NCBI RefSeq assembly: GCF_003425685.1
Contig: NZ_QJKM01000001.1
Location: 550,920 to 614,919, forward strand
Length of the DNA: 64,000 nt
Source: Rhizobium terrae
GTDB taxonomy: Bacteria; Pseudomonadota; Alphaproteobacteria; Rhizobiales; Rhizobiaceae
Direction of reading: 5' to 3'
The notes below the pieces were generated by a model that had not been told where the DNA came from, made no database searches, and saw nothing but the letters and a program-made list of their open reading frames with translations. Made by a program: the position numbers and the translations under genes. This document shows positions 52,173-60,673 of the stretch, in pieces. How positions within the stretch are numbered: position 1 is the stretch's first letter; the number at the start of each line of letters is the position of its first letter.

Positions 52173-52550
52173 TCAGCTGAGTGTGCTGGCTATGAGGATT
52201 TCGACGCTGGCTGCATCTGCGGCGTGCTCGTTCTTGACCGTCAGGGTCTCAAATGAGGGGCCGAGCAGAGCGACCCCTCCTCTGAATAGGAGGACTGGAC
52301 CGGTCAGAGCGATTTCGGCAGCGCCCGTGCCGGACGCTTTCACCTTGAGTTTGCCATCATAGATCGACGACTTTATGCCAAGGAATTCCACCTTTGATAT
52401 GTCTTCAAGCTGAAGATCCAATGCCTTGCTGCCACCTGCATCGATGGAAACCGACACCGTCGTGACCGCTTCGCAATCCACCGAACCGGATTGGACAAGG
52501 CTTCCGCCCGCGGCACCCGCATTGACTGACCACGAAATCTTCTCAGACAC
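52173..52550 (-). CDS. Small beta-rich protein at the head of the eCIS operon (125 aa)
   Basis: I set the start at GTG 52550 (MSEKISWSVNAGAAGG) because GGGGGAT lies just upstream; ATG 52571 or the first in-frame ATG at 52610 would lengthen it by 7 or 20 residues. The sequence is beta-rich with Val/Ser/Gly/Ala repeats (SVDCEAVTTVSVSIDAGGSKALDL, LFRGGVALLGPSFETLTVKN) and resembles small receptor-like or decoration proteins without matching a named family. It sits 55 bp upstream of the sheath gene and is likely the first gene of the operon. Confidence 0.6.
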   Translation of the reverse strand: MSEKISWSVNAGAAGGSLVQSGSVDCEAVTTVSVSIDAGGSKALDLQLEDISKVEFLGIKSSIYDGKLKVKASGTGAAEIALTGPVLLFRGGVALLGPSFETLTVKNEHAADAASVEILIASTLS

Positions 52551-52984
52551 AGCATCCCCCAATCGCCCCATGTGGCGCTGTTCAGAACTGTAGGCTAGAA
52601 TAAATTTCACATCGTATGGTTGTTTATAATAAATTAATAAACATAAAGATGTATCTGTTGTCTAGATGGAATTTTGCAGCTCTTGCGCTCTCTGGCGAAA
52701 TAGCTAACCAGCCGTTGATGCCGAGCGTGATTTGCCGTCTATGCACTACCCTTCTCTATCGCCGGTGGCGATCGGCGGCACGATCTGGAACACACGGGCC
52801 GTATCCAATAATCTTCGGATGCCATTCCTGATGCTACGGAGGTTCGATCCACCTGAATGCACGATAGCCTGCAAATTCATTTCCAGGCGCCACGGAATGA
52901 TATCACCGGCACAAGCCACAACCGGGTTAACTGCTGAGCTTTGGCAAAACGGCGCAGTTGGCGAGTTCGGCGATCTGGGCGGGG
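52551..52984. promoter_or_regulatory. Intergenic region with candidate eCIS promoter
   Basis: No convincing gene was found between repC and the eCIS operon. An AT-rich block (52611-52660) carries, on the minus strand, a -35-like TAGACA (52664-52659) and a -10-like TTTATT (52641-52636) 17 bp apart. This would start transcription about 78 bases before the first eCIS gene. A second -10-like TATAAA lies closer. The call is weak; a 44-codon minus-strand frame at about 52740-52870 has no good ribosome site. Confidence 0.3.
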
Positions 52985-54277
52985 CTAGCCCGTATGGCGC
53001 AAGAGCGGATTATTCCGCCGCATGAGCGCCATCAACATTGGGCCGACAGCAAACTTGCCGCGATCCGCCCGGCGCGTCAGGTCTCGCAGGTAGCCGCCTG
53101 CCGAGCTGATATGCCCTCCCCTTTCGAGGATGCAGGCGATGACGGTTGCCGCATTTTCCGGTCCCATAACCGAACACGCTTCCTCATAGGCCGAAGGACT
53201 GACTTCCAACATCGAGCGGACGACGATGGCGGCTGACATAAGGTCTCGCCAGTTGTTGATGACGCCTCCCGGACCATAATCGGTGATTTGCGGGCAGGCC
53301 TGCAAAACGGCGCCGAGCGGAAACGGTCTGGTTACGTCAGCCAGCGCTGATCGAGCAATCGGCTGGCAGCTGGTGTCGTTTGGTGTCCCTGATGCTGGTC
53401 GAGATGAAGCCCGTTCGGCTTTCAGGTCCGTTGCTTGCGCCGGAGCTGCCTGCCGACGTGCCTCGAAGCACGGTTCAAGTTCAGATGTGGAATTGGTTTG
53501 TGAATCCTGTTTGTGGCGCTCAATTTGAGATTCATTGGCGTCTATTTTTTGCACTTTTCTGTGGATTTCCAATTGATTAATGATTTGATCCTTGATCAGG
53601 TGAAAGGTTTTCAAAACTGAATTGAGAGATTCAGTCGTAGCCGTGCGCGGGACACGTTGAGAAAGTTCGCGGAACTCTGCAAGAACTGCATCCCAGTGGC
53701 CAGGAATCGATTCATCGAGCGCCATGGAAATGAGTTTCACGATGTCCCGACGGCAGATGCTGATCTGCTCCTTTGTTACTCGGAGCAGTTCGCGATTCAT
53801 TGCGGCTGCGGCGGCTGAACGTTCGATCTCTTGCGCCCGGGCGAGCAAAGGCGCGAGGCTGAAGCCAAAGGCCTCGCTGATCTTTCCTTCCCTTCCGCGC
53901 CGAGCATAGCGTTTGCCATTGGGACTGTCCTTGCGAGTGATCAAACCCGCCTCGACCAGCACAGCCAGATGCCTTCGCAAGGTGGCTGGTGTCATCCCTC
54001 GGGCACGCAATGAAAGTTGCTGATTGGATGGAAAGACGACGAGCCCTCGTTCTTCAGACAATGTATCGTCCGGATAGAACGTCAAGAGGGCATCGAGAAC
54101 GCTCAATGCCCGATCGGTAACGCCGAGCGCTTTGCGGGCTTCGCAGACCGACCTGAACAATTTCCATTTGTTTCGCGTGGCTCCGGTCGCAATCGTGTCT
54201 GCTTGATGCTGACTTTTCAACATGCCAAATGACATCGGCCGCCGCCCGAAGGGCGTCGTCACATATCCACTCTCCAT
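52985..54277 (-). CDS. repC: Replication initiator RepC
   Basis: ATG 54277 gives MESGYVTTPFGRRPMSFGML, the conserved RepC start (an upstream GTG adds 3 residues). The 430-residue length is standard. Winged-helix/HTH region: LTFYPDDTLSEERGLVVFPSNQQLSLRARGMTPATLRRHLAVL, with SPNGKRYARRG after it. The C-terminal third has VIACILERGGHISSAGGYLRDLTRRA as in other RepC proteins. RepC initiates replication at an origin within its own coding region. Its translation is repressed by the antisense RNA encoded between repB and repC. Confidence 0.95.
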   Translation of the reverse strand: MESGYVTTPFGRRPMSFGMLKSQHQADTIATGATRNKWKLFRSVCEARKALGVTDRALSVLDALLTFYPDDTLSEERGLVVFPSNQQLSLRARGMTPATLRRHLAVLVEAGLITRKDSPNGKRYARRGREGKISEAFGFSLAPLLARAQEIERSAAAAAMNRELLRVTKEQISICRRDIVKLISMALDESIPGHWDAVLAEFRELSQRVPRTATTESLNSVLKTFHLIKDQIINQLEIHRKVQKIDANESQIERHKQDSQTNSTSELEPCFEARRQAAPAQATDLKAERASSRPASGTPNDTSCQPIARSALADVTRPFPLGAVLQACPQITDYGPGGVINNWRDLMSAAIVVRSMLEVSPSAYEEACSVMGPENAATVIACILERGGHISSAGGYLRDLTRRADRGKFAVGPMLMALMRRNNPLLRHTG

Positions 54278-54335
54278 TTCCTTCACCTTTCTTGAGGCAA
54301 AAGAAATCCGCTCACCAAAACGGTGCCAAAGACTC

Positions 54336-54426
54336 TTGACTGTGATTCGTGGAAATGCGATTCTCTAGGTGCGAACTATGAGAGAGGCTTCCACGACGGC
54401 AACGTTGTTGGGGGCCTTTTTCTTTT
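54336..54426 (+). ncRNA. repABC antisense RNA (incA/ctRNA) with promoter and terminator
   Basis: On the plus strand, opposite to repABC, a -35 TTGACT (54336-54341) and a -10-like GATTCT (54359-54364) with a 17-bp spacer precede an RNA of about 56 bases (start near 54371). The RNA ends in a stable stem: AGGCTTCCA (54385-54393) pairs with TGGGGGCCT (54409-54417) and CGACG with CGTTG, followed by a T-rich tail (54418-54426). Size and place between repB and repC match the antisense RNA of repABC plasmids, which blocks repC expression and sets copy number and incompatibility. Confidence 0.85.
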
Positions 54427-54429
54427 ACG

Positions 54430-55434
54430 TCAGTTTCCCTTCCTGGATTTCGAAATTTCCTTCATGTACTCGTCGTGCAACGCTTCGATCCGACCGCTCA
54501 GAAACCGCACGAAATCGGGTTGAACGGCTTTGCTGAAGGTCATGCGTGCGCCGGATTTCGACGTTTTAACGGTCGCAACAACAAGTCCTCTTGCGGTCAC
54601 TTCGTAGATCCCGTCGCGATCCTCGGCCGAATCCTGAACTGGCTGGGCGAGTGCGTTCAGTGCCACCGAAAACCGGTCGACTTCGGCCCCGCGCTCGACG
54701 AAGTTCAGGGCGTCCGTGACCCGTTCCTGCGGGTTGGCGGCGGAATTCCACTTTTCAACGAATTCGAGCCATCGCCTTCTGCCAATCTCGCGGGCCGGAC
54801 CAATCAGGAGGAGCACAGGGTGCGGGATGGCCGTGGCAATCCCCAGCATTTCAGAAATATGCGATTTTCCCGTAGACAGGGACGCGGACATCACATCACG
54901 GCGGTAACCCGCCTGTTCAAGAGACAGGGCGAAAGCGCATTTTTCGATGAAAGACAAGTCGTTGCGATTGGTGTTTTCTTCACCTTGAAAGACGACCGCC
55001 TGTTCATCCGTTAGATCCCGTACGATCGCGCGGAACTTGATGCCGAGCGCCTTGGCAGCTGCCAGACGGCGACGTCCAAACACGATCTGATACGGAGCAT
55101 TTCCACTGGCGACGGGGCGGACAAGACCGGGCACGATCTGGCCGCGTTCGCGCATGGAGGTTATAAGCTCCTCCACTGCGGAACTCTCATAAGCGCCATT
55201 GAAACGATCTGCGATTGCGGAGGGCGCAATCGCGCTGGGATCAAGCTCGAGGATGTGGTCGCCGTCCTTGAGGATTTTGTCTAAAGCTTCACCACGTTCC
55301 TGAATTTGCCGTACACCCGCGGCGACTTTCAGAAGATGCGGCGATGAAGTCTTGGTCACGGGTGCCGGAGCAGGCGTCTGGTCGATCTGGCCCAGGACAT
55401 TGGCGAACAGCCCTTTGGAATCTTTTCGGCTCAT
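54430..55434 (-). CDS. repB: Partition protein RepB (ParB-type)
   Basis: The 334-residue protein has the RepB arrangement: an N-terminal tail, the ParB-type nuclease-like region with the core GLVRPVASGNAPYQIVFGRRRLAAAKALG and EENTNRNDLSFIEKCAFALSLE, and the HTH with STGKSHISEMLGIATAIP. It binds the parS-type palindromes upstream of repA. Its ATG overlaps the repA stop by 4 bp (ATGA). It ends just before the antisense RNA. Confidence 0.95.
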   Translation of the reverse strand: MSRKDSKGLFANVLGQIDQTPAPAPVTKTSSPHLLKVAAGVRQIQERGEALDKILKDGDHILELDPSAIAPSAIADRFNGAYESSAVEELITSMRERGQIVPGLVRPVASGNAPYQIVFGRRRLAAAKALGIKFRAIVRDLTDEQAVVFQGEENTNRNDLSFIEKCAFALSLEQAGYRRDVMSASLSTGKSHISEMLGIATAIPHPVLLLIGPAREIGRRRWLEFVEKWNSAANPQERVTDALNFVERGAEVDRFSVALNALAQPVQDSAEDRDGIYEVTARGLVVATVKTSKSGARMTFSKAVQPDFVRFLSGRIEALHDEYMKEISKSRKGN

Positions 55435-56609
55435 TCACGCCCCCATGCTGCCCAAAGCAGCTTTTCGATCTCCTGGTTTGCAGCGTTGATCGATTCCATC
55501 GCCCGATCATAGGTTTTGGGCGCCGAAAAACGAGATCGCTGCACCTCATAAAGGCTCTGCTTCCAGGTCAGTGCGTCCGCGACAGCCGCGGACTTGTTGA
55601 CCATGTTGAGGAGCAGATGGTCACCGAAGACCTGACGCATCAATGCGGTCATATTGGCTTGCGGATGATCGTTTGGCTCGAATTTGGTGACGAGAAACTT
55701 GGCAAAATCCCATTCGGCCGAGGCACCCATCTCACTCAGGATCGCCATATAGCTCGATGCGAGTTCGAGGAATTTCCCGGTGGAATCTACGTCGAGCATA
55801 TGCGCAGGAACGGGAATGATAACCCCTGTCGCCGCGGTCAGAGAAGAAAGCGTGAGGAAGTTCAGGGACGGCGCAGAATCCATCAGAATAACGTCGTAGT
55901 CGTCGACGACTTGTTCGAGCGCCTGCGATACGCGCAAGAGGAAGCTGGTCCCGCCACCCTGGCGCATTTCGAGCGCTACGGCAGTTTCGAATTCCGTTAG
56001 GTCGAGACCAGCGCAAATGACATCAAATCCGGCGATATGAGTCTTGTGGATCAGCTGGGGAGTGGGCAGGGGATTGTCGAACCGGATGGCTGCATAGAGG
56101 GTGTCGCCTTCCCGCGCATCGAAATCCGGAAGCGACCCGTGGAGGGCCGTCAGGGAAGCCTGCGGATCGAGGTCGACCGCGAGCACACGATAGCCCTTCA
56201 TCGCAAGATAATGGCCAAGATGTATCGTGGTGGACGTCTTGCTCGATCCACCTTTGAAATTGGTGACCGCAATGATCTGGCAGTCCTCGCCTTCCACCCT
56301 GCGAGGGTTCATCCACTTCTTGCGCCCTTTTTCGGCAAGCATCATGCGCAGTTCGAGAAGTTGCTCCAGCGTATAGGTCCGCCGTCCGTTTTGCGTGACG
56401 TCCGGTTGCGGACCCTTGTCCTTGGCGACGATCTGCCGGATATAGGCCTCGGAGACATCGAGCAGCGAGGCCACTTCCGTCGAAGACAGGCGACGCATCT
56501 CTCGGCGCGCATCCGGCGGATATTGTGCGATGCTGAGGTTTTGCAGGGCGATCTCCAACTTGGTGGAGAAGTTCTGCATAAATTCCAGGCTGCTCAGGTG
56601 GCGGGTCAC
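55431..56609 (-). CDS. repA: Partition ATPase RepA (ParA-type)
   Basis: The 392-residue protein has an N-terminal HTH-like region (about 38-65, LSSTEVASLLDVSEAYIRQI) and a ParA ATPase with the deviant Walker A KGGSSKT (119-125), AVDLDPQASLTALHG and VILMDSAPSLNFLTLSSL. It segregates the replicon and represses the repABC promoter with RepB. The start is a GTG at 56609 with GAGG upstream; an ATG 10 codons downstream is an alternative. Upstream lie a promoter and an inverted repeat that fit autoregulation. Confidence 0.95.
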   Translation of the reverse strand: MTRHLSSLEFMQNFSTKLEIALQNLSIAQYPPDARREMRRLSSTEVASLLDVSEAYIRQIVAKDKGPQPDVTQNGRRTYTLEQLLELRMMLAEKGRKKWMNPRRVEGEDCQIIAVTNFKGGSSKTSTTIHLGHYLAMKGYRVLAVDLDPQASLTALHGSLPDFDAREGDTLYAAIRFDNPLPTPQLIHKTHIAGFDVICAGLDLTEFETAVALEMRQGGGTSFLLRVSQALEQVVDDYDVILMDSAPSLNFLTLSSLTAATGVIIPVPAHMLDVDSTGKFLELASSYMAILSEMGASAEWDFAKFLVTKFEPNDHPQANMTALMRQVFGDHLLLNMVNKSAAVADALTWKQSLYEVQRSRFSAPKTYDRAMESINAANQEIEKLLWAAWGRE

Positions 56610-56660
56610 GATTCTGCCCTCGGTTTGTCTTGCATAATCATAAGCGCCAGCATGGTTACC

Positions 56661-56715
56661 AATTTATTAAGGGGCGTGATGTTTCGCAAAAACGCGATAA
56701 TTCGGCTTTTTTGCG
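56661..56715 (-). promoter_or_regulatory. repABC promoter with overlapping inverted repeat
   Basis: Minus strand: -35-like TTGCGA (56689-56684), 17-bp spacer, -10-like TAAATT (56666-56661). An inverted repeat CGCAAAAA/TTTTTGCG (56685-56692 and 56708-56715) overlaps the -35. This is where RepA would be expected to repress its own operon. The match to consensus is moderate. Confidence 0.55.
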
Positions 56716-57089
56716 TAGATTAAACTAGTCCGATTCGGCTTCGGGCGCAAAGCAGCACCCTGGAGGTGCATTTTTCCCATGTAGATGATGCCTCGATATG
56801 GGGTTCCGGGCCGTTTTGGAGGAGCAGTGGCAGTGTAAATGCGGCAGACGGATTCTCGAATTCAGCCACGGCGAGGACGAAGCCTCTGACGCTCTTGAAG
56901 TTAGTGGGGGAAGATCGAGAGATCGCCGTCTCCGGCTCAGGTTCGTACAGCAGATCTCGGTTTTGATCGAGAGAGAAGGAAAGAGCCCCCTCCCCCGGAG
57001 CCAATCATGACCGCACGGACGGTTCATCGATCCTGTTCAAATTCTCCATTGAACTCGCCGGCCCGATTATAGGGGCCCGAAAATTAGGC
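56716..57089. other. Non-coding stretch between the repABC promoter and the first parS
   Basis: Short frames exist on both strands, but none has a ribosome site or family match. I see no gene, repeat or RNA here. Confidence 0.5.
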
Positions 57090-57105
57090 GTTCCCCGCGG
57101 GGAAC
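57090..57105. promoter_or_regulatory. parS-type partition site 1
   Basis: Perfect 16-bp palindrome GTTCCCCGCGGGGAAC, matching the repABC parS pattern GTTNNCNGCNGNNAAC. It lies 481 bp upstream of repA. RepB would bind here. Confidence 0.88.
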
Positions 57106-57115
57106 CTGGAATATG

Positions 57116-57140
57116 AGAACTCGTCCGTCTGGACGAATTC
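57116..57140. repeat. Inverted repeat between the two parS sites
   Basis: GAA-C-TCGTCC (57117-57126) and GGACGA-A-TTC (57131-57140) flank a 4-base GTCT loop; nine of ten pairs match. It sits midway between the two parS copies. It could be a second protein-binding site (for example RepA or an accessory factor) or a hairpin. Confidence 0.45.
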
Positions 57141-57153
57141 CGAAATCAATTTA

Positions 57154-57169
57154 GTTCCCCGCGGGGAAC
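57154..57169. promoter_or_regulatory. parS-type partition site 2
   Basis: Identical palindrome GTTCCCCGCGGGGAAC, 64 bp (about six helical turns) from the first copy, so both sites face the same side of the DNA. Two exact copies strengthen the parS call. Confidence 0.88.
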
Positions 57170-57267
57170 TGAGGCCTCTGTGCGTCGCAGGTAAGCTAAG
57201 ACGACGCTCCGGCCCTCCCCCGCAAGACGAATAGTTGCTCCCGGGTTCGGAAGTCTGGTTGCAGGGA

Positions 57268-58150
57268 TTACCGCGCCTGCTTAACGCTCCCACTGTCTGC
57301 TGAGGCGCGGCGATACATAAGAAGCATCACCCTGCGGCCGGTCTTCGCCCAGCTATTTGAGATGCTCCTGGCGAGAGCCTGGCGCCACCACCCTCTCTGC
57401 AATGATCCAAAATGCTCTGCGTCTCGTGGCGAAAGGTCGTTGAGGTTGCTGCTCTGGGAGGCGTGCTTCAGGGGATCAAACGCCAATCCGTCGCGCCCTG
57501 ATCCTGCGAGACATACCATAGTCTCTCCCGCGTCGGTCAAATCCTCTGTCCGCAGATTGGCGATCACAGAACGCCGTTGGCTGCCGGAGGCAAAGGCGTT
57601 CATCCATATGGCCGGTTCCCGACGATGCGACTGCCGCGGGTCAGCAATTTTGTCGAGGACATCGTTTGTTATCGCCCTCCTGCTTTTCCTCTGTCCCGAT
57701 CGGGCGCTAGCATGAGCGGCCAGGCGCAATGCGCCGCGCTCTTCAGAGAAGGATTGCCGAAGGCCACCGTCAGTCCCTGATACTTGGTGAGGATCGACCA
57801 ACTCGTCAGGCCGCGGCCCCCGAGTATTGGGTGCATGCGCTCCGTTGATGCGCAACAGGTCCCGAAGTTGCAAGTCTTGCCCCGTCGACGGGCATGATGC
57901 GAGTTTCGTCCTCTTAGCGTCGGACCGGATCGTAAAGATGATGCGCCACGAGCTTCAAAGGCGGCGCTTGGGGACGGTCGGGGAAGGGGAGTGCCGGTCG
58001 CCACAGCGACTAGGATTCGAGATGCCCGAGATCGGATACAAGCGCCCGCATCTTGTTGTCGCCCATGCCCGGCTGCGTGAGATGCTTGAGCTCAGCCACT
58101 TTCCCGTCGGTCAGAATGGCAGCCATCTGGTCTCGATGGTCGAACGGCAT
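57268..58150 (-). pseudogene. Frameshifted tyrosine recombinase/integrase pseudogene
   Basis: The minus strand holds successive pieces of one rhizobial-plasmid-type integrase in different frames: DHRDQMAAILTDGKVAELKH and LTQPGMGDNKMRALVSDLGH (58140-58010), SWSILTKYQGLTVAFGNPSL (about 57820-57740), RKSRRAITNDVLDKIAD (about 57690-57640), AIWMNAFASGSQRRSVIANL (about 57600-57550) and TGRRVMLLMYRRASADSGSV (about 57340-57290). Stops and frameshifts separate them, and the C-terminal catalytic HxLR and Tyr are missing. The gene is therefore dead. It may once have served integration or dimer resolution of this replicon. Confidence 0.75.
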
Positions 58151-58614
58151 CGAAGGCGTCCAATTCCTCGCGCGTCCCAGCTTCAGTGCGGCAGGAACAT
58201 CGGTTTCGGAGCCGAATGGCGTCTTGTACCCGTCCTTCCGATGCGATTGTACTGAGGGGAATTGGCGGCTCTATCGGCATGCCGGCGACGAGGTGAAGCT
58301 CCGATGACGCGTTATCCGTAAGCCTGTTGAGAGGCGCTTATTCACATGCGCATTCAGCGTCGCGGAATGACGCGGACGGCTTTGCGTGAGACGAAGTGAT
58401 TTTCAGTCTCGGACGTTCCCGATATTGCCATTGGCTGTCAGGAGGTCTACGCTGATTTTGAAATATGTATGGGAAGGACAGGTTGAAGAGAGCAGGCTTC
58501 ACTGCGATATCTGTTGCTCGTTGATTTGGCATATCTCGCTGAAGCTGAATTCTTCAGTAGCGGACGATAACTATAAGATAGCGTCCGTTTAGTGAATCAT
58601 TTACCATAACTTCA
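58151..58614. other. Non-coding stretch upstream of the DUF1612 gene
   Basis: A short minus-strand frame in line with the integrase start (DGYKTPFGSETDVPAAL and onward, about 58240-58150) may be further integrase remnant or unrelated sequence. No intact gene is seen. The AT-rich part at 58440-58614 should hold the promoter of the next gene. Confidence 0.4.
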
Positions 58615-59784
58615 ATGCGTTATGACTTGGCGAAATTGCCCATACATTCCCTCCTGCGGTCGATCTCGGAGGCCGGCTCTGCCTTGGCACGCCTCGATGA
58701 GCGGATCGCTCGTTCGTCAGTCGGAGAGGGCTGGATCGAAAGGGCACATTTTGCCGACGCCTGCGCCTCGATGTGGGTTGATGGGGAACTCGTCCATCTC
58801 GAAGATCTCGTTCTCCACGACGCCGGCCACGATATCCGCACTCCGACCCACGAACTGACCATTGCTCGTGACGTGCTAAGGTCACGTCGGCGGATCGCCG
58901 CACAGCCATCGGAATGGCCGCTCAGCAGCGACGGCCTGCGCAGCCTGCGCCGTCAGGCTGACCTGGACGCACGCGACGGGGGCGCAGGGATTGTCGCTGG
59001 GGATTTGCCGTTGGACGCCGATAGACAGGATGGTGCGTTTCCGGAGCCAGTGGAGGCTGTCGGGACCGGGGAGGAAGATGATCGTCCGGCAGAAGAGCAG
59101 TTCGATCCTTTCTCCGCCGAACTGGCGGCGATCGATGCAGTGCTTGCTCGTTCGCAGGCGGCTTTAAGAAATGCAGCGACATCAGGCCAGCGCGCCGGAC
59201 GAGAGAAGGATCCGCTTGTCTACGATCTCGACTGGGATGAGGATATGCGGCTAGATGGATGGCGTGTCGTTCTGGGGGAGGTGGAGGGTCTGCCGCCCGT
59301 GCTGCAGGCGATCATCGCGCTCGACGCCTGGAATAGTCTTCAAGTCCTGCAGCACGCGCCTTGGCTTGGCCGGTTGCTGTCGGCGTCGATTCTGCGGCAC
59401 GCGGGCCTGACCACGTCTTCTCATCTCGCCACGATCAGTCTCGGCCTGAAATCCATTCCCGTCGATCGCCGCCGGCATCGCGAGCGCGACATCCGCCTTT
59501 CATCGCTAATTCAGGGCATGATCGCGATCGCCGAACTCGGCCTCAAGGAGCATGACCGGCTGGCGCTCGCCAAGCAGATGATGCAGCGAAAGCTCATTGG
59601 TCGTCGCACCTCCTCGATGTTGCCGGCACTGATCGATCTCGTCGTCGCCCGTCCGCTCGTCTCCGCGGGCATGATCGCCGATACCCTCGACGTCACGCCC
59701 CGGGCGGCGTTGCGGATCGTCGACGAACTCGGCTTGCGCGAGATGACGGGGAGGGGGAGATTTCGAGCGTGGGGAGTCCTGTGA
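58615..59784 (+). CDS. DUF1612/helix-turn-helix protein of rhizobial plasmids
   Basis: The 389-residue protein matches the family common on rhizobial repABC plasmids. Residues about 1-90 (MRYDLAKLPIHSLLRSISEAG, GWIERAHFADACASMWVDGELVHLEDLVLHDAG, RTPTHELTIARDVLRSRRRI) resemble Fic-like N-terminal regions. A linker rich in Asp/Glu follows. The conserved DUF1612 part is about 200-320, and a winged HTH closes the protein (LVVARPLVSAGMIADTLDVTPRAALRIVDELGLREMTGR). The start has no clear ribosome site, but the N-terminus fits the family exactly. The role is unknown; DNA binding is likely. Confidence 0.85.
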   Translation: MRYDLAKLPIHSLLRSISEAGSALARLDERIARSSVGEGWIERAHFADACASMWVDGELVHLEDLVLHDAGHDIRTPTHELTIARDVLRSRRRIAAQPSEWPLSSDGLRSLRRQADLDARDGGAGIVAGDLPLDADRQDGAFPEPVEAVGTGEEDDRPAEEQFDPFSAELAAIDAVLARSQAALRNAATSGQRAGREKDPLVYDLDWDEDMRLDGWRVVLGEVEGLPPVLQAIIALDAWNSLQVLQHAPWLGRLLSASILRHAGLTTSSHLATISLGLKSIPVDRRRHRERDIRLSSLIQGMIAIAELGLKEHDRLALAKQMMQRKLIGRRTSSMLPALIDLVVARPLVSAGMIADTLDVTPRAALRIVDELGLREMTGRGRFRAWGVL

Positions 59785-60139
59785 AGCCAGGTGGTTGAAC
59801 TAAAGCGCTGCACACTTTGCGCGACATACTTTAGCTCGGCATTTTCACCGCTCTGCCAGTCGATGCGCTCGATGTCTCGGGCTTCCCGCCGCCGCGATGA
59901 TATCGATGCCGTGACTGTCGAACTTGCCTAGGCCGAAGATCTAACCTGAATTGTCGAATACCATCCAGTAGGTCTGATGCGTTATTGATGGCAACGGCCT
60001 GTTGAGGCTTGAGCGGAAACGGGCAAATCTTGTCGCTTTCGCCGGTCTGTCTGCGGTACGGCGGGGCTCGCGCCCTGGCGGATCGGCGCGAGCCCGCAGG
60101 CAACGCAAGGGCGCTGGGTTCCGCCGAGGCTCATTCAAT
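59785..60139. other. Intergenic stretch with a perfect hairpin
   Basis: No gene is convincing. GGGCTCGCGCC (60064-60074) and GGCGCGAGCCC (60085-60095) form an 11-bp perfect stem with a 10-base loop. No T run follows, so it is not a standard terminator. It lies between the ends of the convergent DUF1612 gene and the minus-strand small gene. Confidence 0.45.
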
Positions 60140-60673
60140 CTATCTCGGAAAGTCATATCGATCCGTGATGTCCCAGAAAGTGTGGTTAATCTTTACGAGC
60201 GAATCGATGCTTTTCCGTATTCGATTGATCTCCGCGCCATCGAGTTCCTCGATCTTTCCATATTTTATTTCGTCTCTGCTTTCGAAAAGACGCATCGACT
60301 GGGTGAGGCCGCGGCCGCTGTCCGGGTCGAAAGAGTAAATGCAATGGTTGTATTTATTGCGAAGCTTCGCTTCGTCAGAAAGCCTTCTGGTGGCGTCCAG
60401 AATATCATGACGGGAGGCGACGGATGTCTTTTGCATCTTGGCGAGCCGCTCAACGAGGTCGATGCGAGCCCTGGTCGTATTCAAGGTCAGGAAAATGACG
60501 ATCGCCGTTTCCTTATCCACCTTGGCGAGACCGGCGATCATATGGATCAACAGGCTTTCGGTATTCGTCCAAGTGTAATTCAGTTGCCCGATCAGGAGCA
60601 GGATGGCGCGAAGCTTAGTATTCGTCGCCTGTGAGCGGGCTGTCGTCTTGATGACTGTTCGGATCGTGTGCAT
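60140..60673 (-). CDS. Unknown protein (177 aa) overlapping the LuxR gene end
   Basis: I do not recognise this protein. It has a short basic start, one hydrophobic segment (LRAILLLIGQLNYTWTN) and helical, mixed-charge sequence (RARIDLVERLAKMQKTS, SDEAKLRNKYNHCIY). The N-E-A-K-x-R-N-K-Y-N-H pattern recalls helical bacterial proteins with an R-N-x-x-x-H motif such as HEPN-type domains, but that is only a resemblance. The first 59 bp overlap the end of the luxR gene in another frame. Expression may be coupled to it. Confidence 0.6.
   Translation of the reverse strand: MHTIRTVIKTTARSQATNTKLRAILLLIGQLNYTWTNTESLLIHMIAGLAKVDKETAIVIFLTLNTTRARIDLVERLAKMQKTSVASRHDILDATRRLSDEAKLRNKYNHCIYSFDPDSGRGLTQSMRLFESRDEIKYGKIEELDGAEINRIRKSIDSLVKINHTFWDITDRYDFPR

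Noticed and set aside
52740..52870. A 44-codon minus-strand frame between repC and the eCIS operon
   Set aside because: It has no proper ribosome site, no family match and lies in a stretch of mixed composition.
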